NCBI RefSeq assembly: GCF_002100145.1
Contig: NZ_JXQD01000029.1
Span: forward strand, 25,684-89,683
Source: Vibrio sp. qd031
Lineage (GTDB): Bacteria > Pseudomonadota > Gammaproteobacteria > Enterobacterales > Vibrionaceae
Reading direction: 5' to 3'
DNA: 64,000 nt
Part shown: positions 43,799 through 52,885 of the stretch, in pieces
How positions within the stretch are numbered: the first letter of the stretch is position 1
How the letters are laid out: each line of letters begins with the position of its first letter
Translations under genes and position numbers: made by a program
The notes under the pieces: model-generated
Databases searched by the model: none
What the model saw: the letters and a program-made list of their open reading frames with translations, nothing else
Told to the model about the DNA's origin: nothing

Positions 43799-46700
43799 TC
43801 AGCTCGTTAACAGTTTCTGGAGTTTCTCTCTTAGCTGTTCTAGTTGGTAACGCTGCGAACCTTGGTTCTGGGCGTGCTCGAGAATATAGTCAATGGATGC
43901 TAGGACAGTTCGCCAACGAGGCGTCTTAGGTAATGTTTCTATACGTAGGTATTTATCTAAGGTTCGCGTTTGCAATGTGCTGCGGTCTAAGTAAACACGC
44001 CAAAGGCCACTTTGCTCTGCGAAGGTAAACTTGGTTTGCCCTTGTTCACTTTCCCAGTAGTCCAAAGCGTGATTCATAGTGTCGACTAAGAGCTCACGCA
44101 TCATATCTTGTTTATCATGACTCTCTCCCGACACTTTATCTGCCAGTCGGGTAAATTCACCGCCGAGTTCTTTCAGTTTTTGCAGTTGCTGCTTGTCGCC
44201 AGCAAACGCGTAGTCGGAAAGAGCTTCTACCGCCATTTCAAGGTTTTCTACTCGTTCGGTGTTTGCACCGTCGCCGCGACTTAAAATAAACAGCGCTTGC
44301 AGCCCTGTCCCCTCTGCTAGACGGAGAATATCCCCTGAAATATGTTGGCGGGTATCTTCTACAAAAATGTCGATTTCTCCAACCCAATGCTGTTTATCCG
44401 TGTCTAAAAAGCGAGGCGCAAACAGCTCGTCGGCTTTGGAGCGTTTAAGCTGCTCAATGTGGCGCTTAAACAATTTACACGCCGACTGATTGGCAAATTT
44501 TATGCGTTTTTTATGGTCAATGGCTACCATCGCTTCAGGCGCCGTGTCGAGCTGTTCTAATAACTGACCTTGTGTCTCTAGTAGATTCGCTTCAACCTGC
44601 TCACGGTATTTAAGTTCCTCACTAAGTTGCTGATTGGCAATTCGCTGTAATTCAGCATCACTTGCGTCAAAATGGGCTCGCAGACGTGCCGCGAGTTCTT
44701 GCTTGTTAAAGGGTTTCGATAAAAAGTCGTTTGCACCGGCTGTAAATCCAGCGACTTTGTCTTCCGCCTGGCTGAGTGCGGTGAGCATGATGATAGGTAA
44801 TTGAGCACGGTCGAACTGCAATCGAATGGCCTCACAAACATCAAATCCATTCATTTCTGGCATCATGATATCGAGCAGAACCAATTGCGGGCGATGACTA
44901 TCAATTAACGTTAATGCGTGTTGGCCAGATTGTGCAGTGATAACCCGATACCCTTCAAGACGTAAGAAACTGGTTAAAATTTGAATGTTCACTGGCTCAT
45001 CATCGACCACCAGAATTAACTTACCATCAAGGCTTTCTTCAACCTCTTCAAGGGTTTCTGGGAGTGCTTCACTCACTTTGGGCGATTGGAAATGGCTCTC
45101 AAAATGAGTAGGCCTTTGTTCAATCTGTTGCTGGGTGGCTAAGGGGAGAGTAAAACTAAATGTCGTGCCTACTTGCGGTTGGCTACTGACATAAAGAGTC
45201 CCCCCCATAACTTCCACCAATTGTCGGCTGATGGATAGGCCAAGTCCAGCCCCTTGTTGATAGCGCTGGGTACCTTTACTCACTTGAGTCAGCGGCTCAA
45301 AAATTTGCTCTAGGTTTTCTGCGGGGATCCCTTGGCCAGTGTCAGAGACCTGTATACGCAACATGCCATCAATATGCGTGGCGGTCAGTACAATTTTACC
45401 TTCGTTGGTGTACTTAATGGCGTTACCCACCAGATTATAAAGCACCTGTTCGCTGCGCTCCGGATCCGCAAATACCATGGGTGTCGAGCTATCAATTTGA
45501 TTGATGATGCGAATATTTTTGCCTTTAATGAGGTGCGACGAGAGCTCTAATACCAGGCTTGTCGAATTACTGATGTTGACGGCGCAACGCTGAATCTCTA
45601 CATGCCCATAGCGCATTTTGTGATAATCCAATAGATCATCCACTAAGTTCGACAGTCGTTGGCCGCTACTCACTATGATGTTGAGCTGATATTTATGACT
45701 GGCCGATATTGGTCCATTGGCACCTGCAATGAGTGCTTCTGCGATCCCAACCATACCGTGTAATGGGGTGCGTAATTCGTGTGAGGTGGTGGCTAGGAAG
45801 TCATCTTTTAGCTTATCTGCTTGTTTTAATTCGATGTTCTGTCGGGAAATGGTCGCGAGATTGGCCTCAAGCGCGGTATTTTGTTCGCCGATGGTATTAA
45901 TCTTATCTCGAATGGATCGCTGCATGCGCTCAAAGCTAACGGCAAGTCGTCCTATTTCGTCCTTTCGATCGGTGTTGAACAGCGGTGTATCGAGCTCGCC
46001 TCCCGACACCCGTTCGGCCGCCCAGGTTAACTTAAGCAGTGGTGCAGTGATGAAGTTGGCAAGATAGTGAGCCGTTAGAGTAACGATCAATATTCCCGTG
46101 AGCATTATCGCAAGGAATATCGTTTGCAAGTTGTGCACGTTGGCAAACGCGACGCTTTCTGGAAGCGCGAACGCGACTGTCCAAGTAAAAGTGTCTTGAA
46201 TAATAGGTTCGTAGGCCACCAAATAACGGTCTCCGATGTCGCTGGTGAGTGTATCTATCGCACTAATACCACTAAATACAGTGTCATCCAGTAATGCATC
46301 GTCTTGATCGTAAGGAATACTTAAATTACTCGACACAACCTGACGATGCTGATTAAGCAGCAGTGCTTCCATTTCTGGAGAGTGCATATTGTTGAGTAGA
46401 GAGTCGATACCTTCCTTCGGCAAACGGAACAGCGCATAACTATGCAAATACCCTTGCTGAACGATTGGTGCGGCAAACCATGCATGGGGCTGGGATGCGT
46501 TAAGGTCAAAATCTGAATACACCACCGGTATGGTGGTGGTTTCGTCTTTGTCTATGCCTTTGCTGCGCTGCTTTATTCGCTCAAAGGTTTTGCCTAGCTG
46601 TGTGCCCGTGTATTTTTCGTCGGTAAGATTGGTTCCATAGTAGTCCCGCTTATACACCGAATAGGCGACGTTACCGTTAATATCCACCAGCAAAATATCA

Positions 46701-47182
46701 TCGAATTCTGAACGATTGACCAGCTCAAGATAGGTCGAGTGATAACGAAGATGCATGAGCCTGTATCGCTCACTGCCATCAAATTCTGCTGAGTCTCTCG
46801 CTATTTGGGTGGCGAGTTGGTCACTAGAGTCTCTTTTGTAACGCTGCTGAGCGTTTTGACGTGCGTGTTCCATATCGTCGCCAAGAGAGCGAAAGGCGTT
46901 AATTAGGCCATAAAATCGGCCACCGCTGGCATAGGCAAGTTCAGAACGAACAAACCCGAGAGATTCCGATTTTAGATTCTTAAAATAGTCATTAAGTTGT
47001 TGGGCGGCGTTATCTCTCACCGAGGTAAGGTGAGCTTTGCTTTGTGCTTCTAGGTCATTACTGTGAGACTGCAAAAAAAACAGTCCTATGACCGTCAACG
47101 GCACTAGGCTAACGAGTAAAAAAGCCAGTGTTAGAGTGTTTTTAAGTCGTTTAAATTTAGGCTTTCGGCGAATTTGAGGCAT
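43799..47182 (-). CDS. chiS: chitin-sensing hybrid kinase and DNA-binding regulator ChiS
   Basis: This 1127-residue inner-membrane protein has TM1 (about 16-37), a periplasmic sensor (about 40-335), TM2 (about 340-365) and HAMP. HisKA follows with the phospho-histidine in TTSHELRTPLHG, then an ATPase domain (NAIKYTNEG, DTGQGIP), a receiver with LLDIMMPEMNG, a PAS-like segment (about 885-985) and a C-terminal domain. V. cholerae ChiS directly binds DNA through its C-terminus and is held off by the chitin-binding protein. ATG at 47182 gives a length close to V. cholerae ChiS; the frame is open to a TTG at 47242 but neither start has a good ribosome site. Confidence 0.94.
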   Translation of the reverse strand: MPQIRRKPKFKRLKNTLTLAFLLVSLVPLTVIGLFFLQSHSNDLEAQSKAHLTSVRDNAAQQLNDYFKNLKSESLGFVRSELAYASGGRFYGLINAFRSLGDDMEHARQNAQQRYKRDSSDQLATQIARDSAEFDGSERYRLMHLRYHSTYLELVNRSEFDDILLVDINGNVAYSVYKRDYYGTNLTDEKYTGTQLGKTFERIKQRSKGIDKDETTTIPVVYSDFDLNASQPHAWFAAPIVQQGYLHSYALFRLPKEGIDSLLNNMHSPEMEALLLNQHRQVVSSNLSIPYDQDDALLDDTVFSGISAIDTLTSDIGDRYLVAYEPIIQDTFTWTVAFALPESVAFANVHNLQTIFLAIMLTGILIVTLTAHYLANFITAPLLKLTWAAERVSGGELDTPLFNTDRKDEIGRLAVSFERMQRSIRDKINTIGEQNTALEANLATISRQNIELKQADKLKDDFLATTSHELRTPLHGMVGIAEALIAGANGPISASHKYQLNIIVSSGQRLSNLVDDLLDYHKMRYGHVEIQRCAVNISNSTSLVLELSSHLIKGKNIRIINQIDSSTPMVFADPERSEQVLYNLVGNAIKYTNEGKIVLTATHIDGMLRIQVSDTGQGIPAENLEQIFEPLTQVSKGTQRYQQGAGLGLSISRQLVEVMGGTLYVSSQPQVGTTFSFTLPLATQQQIEQRPTHFESHFQSPKVSEALPETLEEVEESLDGKLILVVDDEPVNIQILTSFLRLEGYRVITAQSGQHALTLIDSHRPQLVLLDIMMPEMNGFDVCEAIRLQFDRAQLPIIMLTALSQAEDKVAGFTAGANDFLSKPFNKQELAARLRAHFDASDAELQRIANQQLSEELKYREQVEANLLETQGQLLEQLDTAPEAMVAIDHKKRIKFANQSACKLFKRHIEQLKRSKADELFAPRFLDTDKQHWVGEIDIFVEDTRQHISGDILRLAEGTGLQALFILSRGDGANTERVENLEMAVEALSDYAFAGDKQQLQKLKELGGEFTRLADKVSGESHDKQDMMRELLVDTMNHALDYWESEQGQTKFTFAEQSGLWRVYLDRSTLQTRTLDKYLRIETLPKTPRWRTVLASIDYILEHAQNQGSQRYQLEQLREKLQKLLTS

Positions 47183-47311
47183 CGACAATCTTTGACAGCA
47201 ATAGTGACTAGAACAATGCGGCACTCTTGTGTAGGAAGACAAACCGCGACAATTAGCTCATAGAGTAACGTTGAGAGTAGCGGTTTTAATCATCAATGTA
47301 AGTAGCGGTAA

Positions 47312-47343
47312 GCCCAGATCTGGATCTGGGCAACACTTTTTTT
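47312..47343 (+). other. hairpin with downstream T-run between chiS and rsmC
   Basis: GCCCAGA, six bases, TCTGGGC is followed after six bases by TTTTTTT on the plus strand. Both flanking genes are on the minus strand, so no transcript is known that it would end. On the minus strand it may fold in the chiS leader. Confidence 0.4.
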
Positions 47344-47359
47344 ATGACGCAAATCAGGT

Positions 47360-48379
47360 TTACGAACGCTGAGCGTGATAAATCGCGAACTTGCGATTTT
47401 TCTCGACGGTGTTGCAATGCCCGAAGGCTTTCTCAATTATCGGCGGGTACTTTAAGAAACTGTTGGCCACAATATGGATATCCCCTGGCGCATGCAAATG
47501 TGCAACCGATTGGCCAAGTAAAGCTTCCGCCGCCTCGTAGAAGGTATCTAAACCCGCGTGGAAAGGAGGATTGGATACGATAGCGTCATATTTGTGTGCC
47601 ACGTCAGAATAAACATTGCTGGCAAATACAGTGCCTTCGAGTTGGTTAGCTTTAAGGGTCTGTTTGGACGACTCAATCGCAAACGCACTAATATCGCATA
47701 GGTGCACAGTGACTTGGGGGTTACGTTTGGCAATAATCGACCCAATAATGCCAGCCCCACAGCCCACATCTAATACCTTACCGTTAAGTTTAGGCAGGTT
47801 AGCAAGCAGCAACTTTGTCCCGTCATCAAGCTGCCCGTGGTTAAACACCCCAGGTAAACTCTTGACGATAATGTCCGTCTCGCCAGCAGAAACGGTGAAT
47901 GTGGTGTACCACTGTGATAAATCAAAGTCCGGCACGTCCTGTGTTACACGCCCCCAGTAGAATGAGCAGCGACGGGCAGAGTCAAATTTTTTGATACTTC
48001 CATACTGTTCAAACTGCATCTCGATACTCTTTACTCCTGAGCGATTTTCGCCGACGACACACACTTCTTTGTCGCCCTCAAGATGGGGCAGAGCAGCAGC
48101 AAGCAGCATCTTGGCTTCAGCTTTCGCTTTAGGCCAGTAAAGCATTAAGGTATCGGCTTTTACATGCTCTGGAACCGTGACCGAAAAGTGCACATTGAGC
48201 TGCGCATGTTGTACCAATGATTGGTAGGTAACAAAGTTACTGGTCACCACAGTGACTTGCTGACAGGTCTTGGACAGTTCCAAAGCAAACGTATCTTCTA
48301 TCTCGCCCAAAATAAGTAATTGGGTGTTTTCGAAGTAAGCAATTTGGCGTTCAGCGATTTGGCTTGGAGCAGTATACAT
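47360..48379 (-). CDS. rsmC: 16S rRNA m2G1207 methyltransferase
   Basis: This 339-residue enzyme has two methyltransferase-like halves; the C-terminal one is catalytic with the SAM loop VLDVGCGAGIIG and the guanine-methylation motif SNPPFHAG. It modifies G1207 in 16S rRNA in the 30S subunit. It is upstream of chiS on the same strand but separated by a 177-bp gap that probably holds the chiS promoter. Confidence 0.95.
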   Translation of the reverse strand: MYTAPSQIAERQIAYFENTQLLILGEIEDTFALELSKTCQQVTVVTSNFVTYQSLVQHAQLNVHFSVTVPEHVKADTLMLYWPKAKAEAKMLLAAALPHLEGDKEVCVVGENRSGVKSIEMQFEQYGSIKKFDSARRCSFYWGRVTQDVPDFDLSQWYTTFTVSAGETDIIVKSLPGVFNHGQLDDGTKLLLANLPKLNGKVLDVGCGAGIIGSIIAKRNPQVTVHLCDISAFAIESSKQTLKANQLEGTVFASNVYSDVAHKYDAIVSNPPFHAGLDTFYEAAEALLGQSVAHLHAPGDIHIVANSFLKYPPIIEKAFGHCNTVEKNRKFAIYHAQRS

Positions 48380-48454
48380 AAGGTCAGGAGCAGTCAGTGG
48401 TCAGTAGGGGGATTGTGGCACAAAGCGATCGGTTATACAAAGAGTCGGCGCAGT

Positions 48455-48485
48455 AAAAAGGGCGCATATACAGCGCCCTTTTTAT
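48455..48485. terminator. terminator after the AI-2E family permease gene
   Basis: AAAAAGGGCGC, seven bases, GCGCCCTTTTT forms a symmetric hairpin with A- and T-runs. It follows the permease gene on the minus strand and precedes rsmC. Confidence 0.9.
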
Positions 48486-48504
48486 TGCAAAACCGTGGTG
48501 CGGA

Positions 48505-49590
48505 TTAGCTACGATCTTGCTGGTTTAAAAAACCTTCGAACTCTTCTTCATAGAGCTTAAACAATACAATCGTAATGGCAAAAATAAGTGGCCCATAAAT
48601 AAGCCCAAGCAAACCAAATAAGTTGATACCACCAAGTAGTGAGAAAAAGATCATAATGGTGTTCATGCCTGCGCCGCCTTGCATCAGTAGCGGCCTTAAT
48701 ATGTTGTCGATAGAACCCACAACCAGTACGCACCAGACGCCCAAGAAAATGGCCCAAGTGGTATCGCCAGTGACAAACAGGTAAATTGTGGCTGGAACCC
48801 AAATAAGTGCAGTACCAACGACGGGGATAAACGAGGCAAATCCCATCATCGTGCCCCAAAACAAGCCAGGGAAGCCGGCTAGCCACATAGCAAAGCCACC
48901 CGCAAAACCTTGTGCGATAGCGGTTAAGAACGATCCTAAAACCGCCGACTTAGAGACACTCTCAATTTCGCCTAACAGTCGGTCTTCTTGGCTACGTGAG
49001 AGCGGTAAAATATGGCGTAGTGTGGTGATGATTTTGTCGTTATCGCGAAGCAAGAAAAACAGCACAAACAACATCAGGAAAAAATCCATTAAAAAGCTGG
49101 TGGCGTCGCCCAGTATTTTGGTACTAATCGTAAGTAGGGTTGAACCTAAGGTCGAGGCAAACTCAGTGATTTTAACGGTAATAGACTCAACAGTAATGGC
49201 ATCAAAGGGAGAGTATTGGTTAATAAAGGCAAGGCCTTTTACTACCATGTCGCTTTCAAAAGCGGTATTGACGCCTCCGCTGCCTACCCAATCAAATAGG
49301 CCTTGAGTAAATACCACACCTTGTTGAGCAATGGCCGCAACCACAGTCAGTGCCGGCATTACAATGATAAAAATGAGCACCAAGCACGACAATACCGCAG
49401 CGGTATTTCGATATTTTGGCATCTTAGATTCAATCCATTCATGAATTGGGCTCATTAATAGCGAGATGATAAATGCCATAACAATCGAGTTAATGTAAGG
49501 CTCTAGCAAAAAGTAGCAGGCAACGGCACTGGCCATCAGCGCTGCTATCATCAATCCGTGACTAGGATGGAACTTAAATGGGGTATTCAA
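48505..49590 (-). CDS. AI-2E family transporter (PerM/YdiK-like)
   Basis: This 361-residue inner-membrane protein has about eight helices, including paired N-terminal helices, a long periplasmic-facing segment and the conserved PVVGTALIWVPATIYL region. The family includes E. coli YdiK/TqsA and sodium-proton antiporter-like members. Substrate cannot be told from sequence. The start is TTG at 49590, with AAGGA seven bases upstream; upstream in-frame ATGs lie in non-hydrophobic sequence unlike the family. It ends in a strong terminator. Confidence 0.85.
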   Translation of the reverse strand: MNTPFKFHPSHGLMIAALMASAVACYFLLEPYINSIVMAFIISLLMSPIHEWIESKMPKYRNTAAVLSCLVLIFIIVMPALTVVAAIAQQGVVFTQGLFDWVGSGGVNTAFESDMVVKGLAFINQYSPFDAITVESITVKITEFASTLGSTLLTISTKILGDATSFLMDFFLMLFVLFFLLRDNDKIITTLRHILPLSRSQEDRLLGEIESVSKSAVLGSFLTAIAQGFAGGFAMWLAGFPGLFWGTMMGFASFIPVVGTALIWVPATIYLFVTGDTTWAIFLGVWCVLVVGSIDNILRPLLMQGGAGMNTIMIFFSLLGGINLFGLLGLIYGPLIFAITIVLFKLYEEEFEGFLNQQDRS

Positions 49591-49751
49591 GGTAGCGTCC
49601 TTATTGAGCTTGTTGGGTACATAATGGCGGTAAAACACCCTGTGTGCAAATCTACTTCTGAGACAGACTAAAACGACTAAAGTTCTGTTTTTCATCTAAA
49701 AGAAGTAGAAGAGTAAGCGTTTAGTTATGCTGAATACTGGCATTTAAAAAT

Positions 49752-49780
49752 GTAAAAAAGCCAGCACATCGGCTGGCTTC
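49752..49780 (-). terminator. hemL terminator
   Basis: On the minus strand AAGCCAGC, loop, GCTGGCTT is followed by a T-run. It lies about 40 bases beyond the hemL stop. Confidence 0.88.
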
Positions 49781-49821
49781 ATTGATATCGTCGTTAAACG
49801 ACTCGCGGCGTACCTAGTACT

Positions 49822-51108
49822 CTATTTTGCGAGTTGAGCAAAACAGGCGTCAGCAGCCTTAAGAGTGGCTTCAAGGTCTGCATCTGTATGCGCCAGTGAC
49901 GTAAAGCTTGCTTCAAATGCCGATGGCGCCAAATACACACCTTGCTCAAGCATTAAGTGGAAGAACGTTTTAAAGCGCTCAATGTCGCATTCCGCCACGT
50001 CTTGGTAACAGGTTACTGAGGTTCTTTCGGTAAAGAAGAAGCCGAACATGCCACCCACTTGGTTAACCAGCAGTGGAATACCGTGTTTATCGGCTGCAGC
50101 TTTAAAGCCGTCGGCCAGTTTTTTGGTCATGTTAGCCAGTTTTTCTTCGTTGCCTGCTTTAGACAGCTCGGTTAGGCAAGCCAAACCCGCGCTCATCGCA
50201 ATAGGGTTACCCGACAGTGTACCCGCTTGATAAACAGGGCCCGTTGGCGCGATGTGTTGCATCACTTCTTTTTTACCACCAAAGGCACCAACAGGCATAC
50301 CGCCACCAATGACTTTACCCAATGTAGTTAGGTCTGGCACGATGTTGTAGTGTGCTTGTGCACAGCCTTGGGCAACGCGAAAGCCAGTCATCACTTCGTC
50401 AAAAATTAATAGTGCACCATGCGCGTCACAAATAGAGCGAAGACCTTCCAAAAAGCCTGGCTCAGGTGGAATGCAGTTCATGTTACCGGCAACCGGCTCG
50501 ACAATGATGCACGAAATTTGCTCTGGGTTGGCATCGAATAACGCTTGAACAGAGTCTAGGTTATTGAAGGTTGCGGTCAGTGTATGTTTGGCAAAGTCTG
50601 CAGGCACACCAGGCGAGCTTGGTTGGCCAAGCGTCAATGCGCCAGAGCCCGCTTTAACCAGCAAACTGTCGGCGTGACCGTGATAACAGCCTTCAAACTT
50701 AAGGATCTTATCGCGCCCAGTGTAGCCACGGGCTAGGCGAATCGCACTCATGGTTGCTTCAGTACCAGAGCTCACCATACGCAACTGTTCCATTGAAGGA
50801 ACCAGTTTTGACACTAAGTTTGCCATAGTGATTTCAAGCTCGGTTGGCGCACCAAAGCTTAGGCCACGATGGGCAGCCTCAATCACAGCATCACGGACTG
50901 CCGGGTGGTTATGACCAAGAATCATCGGCCCCCACGAGCCAACATAGTCGATGTAATGTTTACCGTCGGCATCAAAAATATAAGCGCCATCTGCTTTTTC
51001 AATAAACAGGGGATCGCCACCGACGCCATTGAAGGCACGAACGGGAGAGTTAACACCACCAGGTATAATCGCTTGGGCTTGTTGATAGAGCTCGGAAGAA
51101 CGACTCAT
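49822..51108 (-). CDS. hemL: glutamate-1-semialdehyde 2,1-aminomutase
   Basis: This 428-residue PLP enzyme makes 5-aminolevulinate, the first dedicated tetrapyrrole precursor. The PLP site includes [10 protein letters not shown], and the Schiff-base lysine in [15 protein letters not shown] near residue 266. ATG at 51108 with AGGAA upstream gives [12 protein letters not shown], the family start; the frame is open 165 bases further but that part is not conserved. It is divergent from erpA, linking haem and Fe-S biogenesis genes. Confidence 0.95.
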   Translation of the reverse strand: MSRSSELYQQAQAIIPGGVNSPVRAFNGVGGDPLFIEKADGAYIFDADGKHYIDYVGSWGPMILGHNHPAVRDAVIEAAHRGLSFGAPTELEITMANLVSKLVPSMEQLRMVSSGTEATMSAIRLARGYTGRDKILKFEGCYHGHADSLLVKAGSGALTLGQPSSPGVPADFAKHTLTATFNNLDSVQALFDANPEQISCIIVEPVAGNMNCIPPEPGFLEGLRSICDAHGALLIFDEVMTGFRVAQGCAQAHYNIVPDLTTLGKVIGGGMPVGAFGGKKEVMQHIAPTGPVYQAGTLSGNPIAMSAGLACLTELSKAGNEEKLANMTKKLADGFKAAADKHGIPLLVNQVGGMFGFFFTERTSVTCYQDVAECDIERFKTFFHLMLEQGVYLAPSAFEASFTSLAHTDADLEATLKAADACFAQLAK

Positions 51109-51338
51109 GATTAGGTTCCTTGTTCTTATTAATGAAGGCATTGTAGCGAGCAATGACGAATAGTCGAGTCTTGAGATCGCAGAATAGTGTTTAGTCGAAT
51201 TTCCTAGAAAAAATAGATCTAAGTCAAAGCGGGGTAATACTTGAACGAAACGGTCAGGTAATAGATAATTCATGGATCAAAACAACCGACCTTAGGTTAC
51301 AGTGTATTCTAAGGTGATTTATAGAATGTGAGGCTAGT

Positions 51339-51680
51339 GTGAGCGAGATGAATGTACCACTTAACTTTTCGGATGCTGCGGCAAGCCGTGTTAAGACTCT
51401 GATTGCCGAAGAAGAAAACCCAGAACTTAAACTGCGAGTCTACATCACAGGCGGCGGGTGCAGTGGCTTTCAGTATGGATTCACTTTTGACGAAGCGGTC
51501 AACGAAGGCGATGCAGTGATCGTTAAAGACGAAGTAACGCTAGTTGTCGATCCAATGAGTTTACAGTACCTGATGGGTGGAACGGTTGATTACACAGAAG
51601 GCCTAGAAGGCGCGCGCTTTTTCATCGATAACCCTAATGCAACGACCACTTGTGGTTGTGGTGCTTCATTTAGCGTGTGA
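51339..51680 (+). CDS. erpA: iron-sulfur cluster insertion protein ErpA
   Basis: This 113-residue A-type carrier delivers [4Fe-4S] clusters to apoproteins such as IspG/IspH. Cluster cysteines are in [10 protein letters not shown] and the C-terminal TCGCGASF. The start is GTG at 51339: this gives [17 protein letters not shown], aligned with E. coli ErpA, with an AGG just upstream. It is monocistronic by context and divergent from hemL. Confidence 0.95.
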   Translation: MSEMNVPLNFSDAAASRVKTLIAEEENPELKLRVYITGGGCSGFQYGFTFDEAVNEGDAVIVKDEVTLVVDPMSLQYLMGGTVDYTEGLEGARFFIDNPNATTTCGCGASFSV

Positions 51681-51781
51681 TCCAATTTAAGTATTAAGCA
51701 GTATAAGGGTCAACTGCTTGTTTTTAGAGCCTATTACGTAAAAAAATTCTAGAATTATAACATTATTAAAAGGACTTAATT

Positions 51782-52873
51782 ATGCCAACATCTCGAGTCG
51801 GCGGCTTCTTCGCGCAACGTCCGTGGATTATCTCACTCGTTCTATTCGTAGGGCTTAGCCTGTGGATGGGTCTGGGCGTTTTGAAAGCTGAGGAAGAAAC
51901 TCAGAACAAAAAATCCCAAGAAAATAAAGAGGTCGAAATTCCTCTCGCCCGAGTGGTAGTGACCTCGTTTAACGCTGAACCCGTGGCAAAAAAAATCGAC
52001 CTGTACGGTCGTACAGCTCCAGATCGCATTGTCAACGTAAGTGCAGAAACTGGCGGGAAAATTATTGCCCTTGACGTTCGCAAAGGCGAATACGTTAAAA
52101 AAGGCCAGATACTGGCATCCATCGACAAATCAGATCTGTCTGTGCAAATGGTTCGTGCGAAAGCGATGCTTAAAGTTAAGCAGAAAGAGTACGATGCAGC
52201 CAAGTCATTGAAAACACGTGGTCTTCAAGGCGAGGTCGCGTTCGCCAATGCAGAAGCATCGCTGGCTGACGCAAAAGCAACTGTGGACAGTGCACAGACG
52301 GCGCTAAACGATACAGTCATCAAGGCGCCGTTCAATGGCATCTTAGATGAGTTGCATGTCGAAGAAGGCGACTTTGTGGCGCGCGGTGACCGAGTCGCCA
52401 AAATACTTGATCTTGAAAAACTGGTTATTCAGGCTGACCTCAGTGAGCGTCACATTCAGCAAGTAGCCAAAGGGCAAGTAGCCAAAGTGACGTTGCTTAA
52501 CGGCCAGCAGGTGGCAGGCGTACTCAGTTACGTTTCAAGAACATCATCAGTCACTACCAACACATTCCCGATTGAAGTTGAGATAGAAAATAAAGGCTTA
52601 GCGGTGCCAGCTGGTATTAGTGCCGAGGTCGAGCTTGAACTCGATACTCGTATGGCTGTGAAGCTCACCCCCGCGATGCTTGCGCTAGACGATGCAGGTA
52701 ACTTGGGTGTGAAAACGCTACGCGATGATCATGTAGAGTTTGTTGGCATCCAAATTGTGAAAGCAGAGCAGGACGGCGTATGGCTGTCTGGCTTAGGGGA
52801 ACAAGTGGATGTGATTACCGTTGGACAAGGGTTTGTTCGCAGTGGTGACCAAGTCATCGCAGTTCGTCAATAG
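51782..52873 (+). CDS. RND efflux periplasmic adaptor (membrane fusion protein)
   Basis: This 363-residue protein has an N-terminal membrane anchor or uncleaved signal (about 15-38), a lipoyl half-motif (AETGGKIIALDVRKGEYVKK), a short alpha-hairpin (about 120-175), the second lipoyl half (IKAPFNGILDELHVEEGDFV) and a beta-barrel. It links an inner-membrane RND pump to an outer-membrane channel. The pump gene follows at 12 bases. No outer-membrane factor gene is nearby, so it likely uses a shared TolC. Confidence 0.9.
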   Translation: MPTSRVGGFFAQRPWIISLVLFVGLSLWMGLGVLKAEEETQNKKSQENKEVEIPLARVVVTSFNAEPVAKKIDLYGRTAPDRIVNVSAETGGKIIALDVRKGEYVKKGQILASIDKSDLSVQMVRAKAMLKVKQKEYDAAKSLKTRGLQGEVAFANAEASLADAKATVDSAQTALNDTVIKAPFNGILDELHVEEGDFVARGDRVAKILDLEKLVIQADLSERHIQQVAKGQVAKVTLLNGQQVAGVLSYVSRTSSVTTNTFPIEVEIENKGLAVPAGISAEVELELDTRMAVKLTPAMLALDDAGNLGVKTLRDDHVEFVGIQIVKAEQDGVWLSGLGEQVDVITVGQGFVRSGDQVIAVRQ

Positions 52874-52885
52874 GGAGACGGGACT

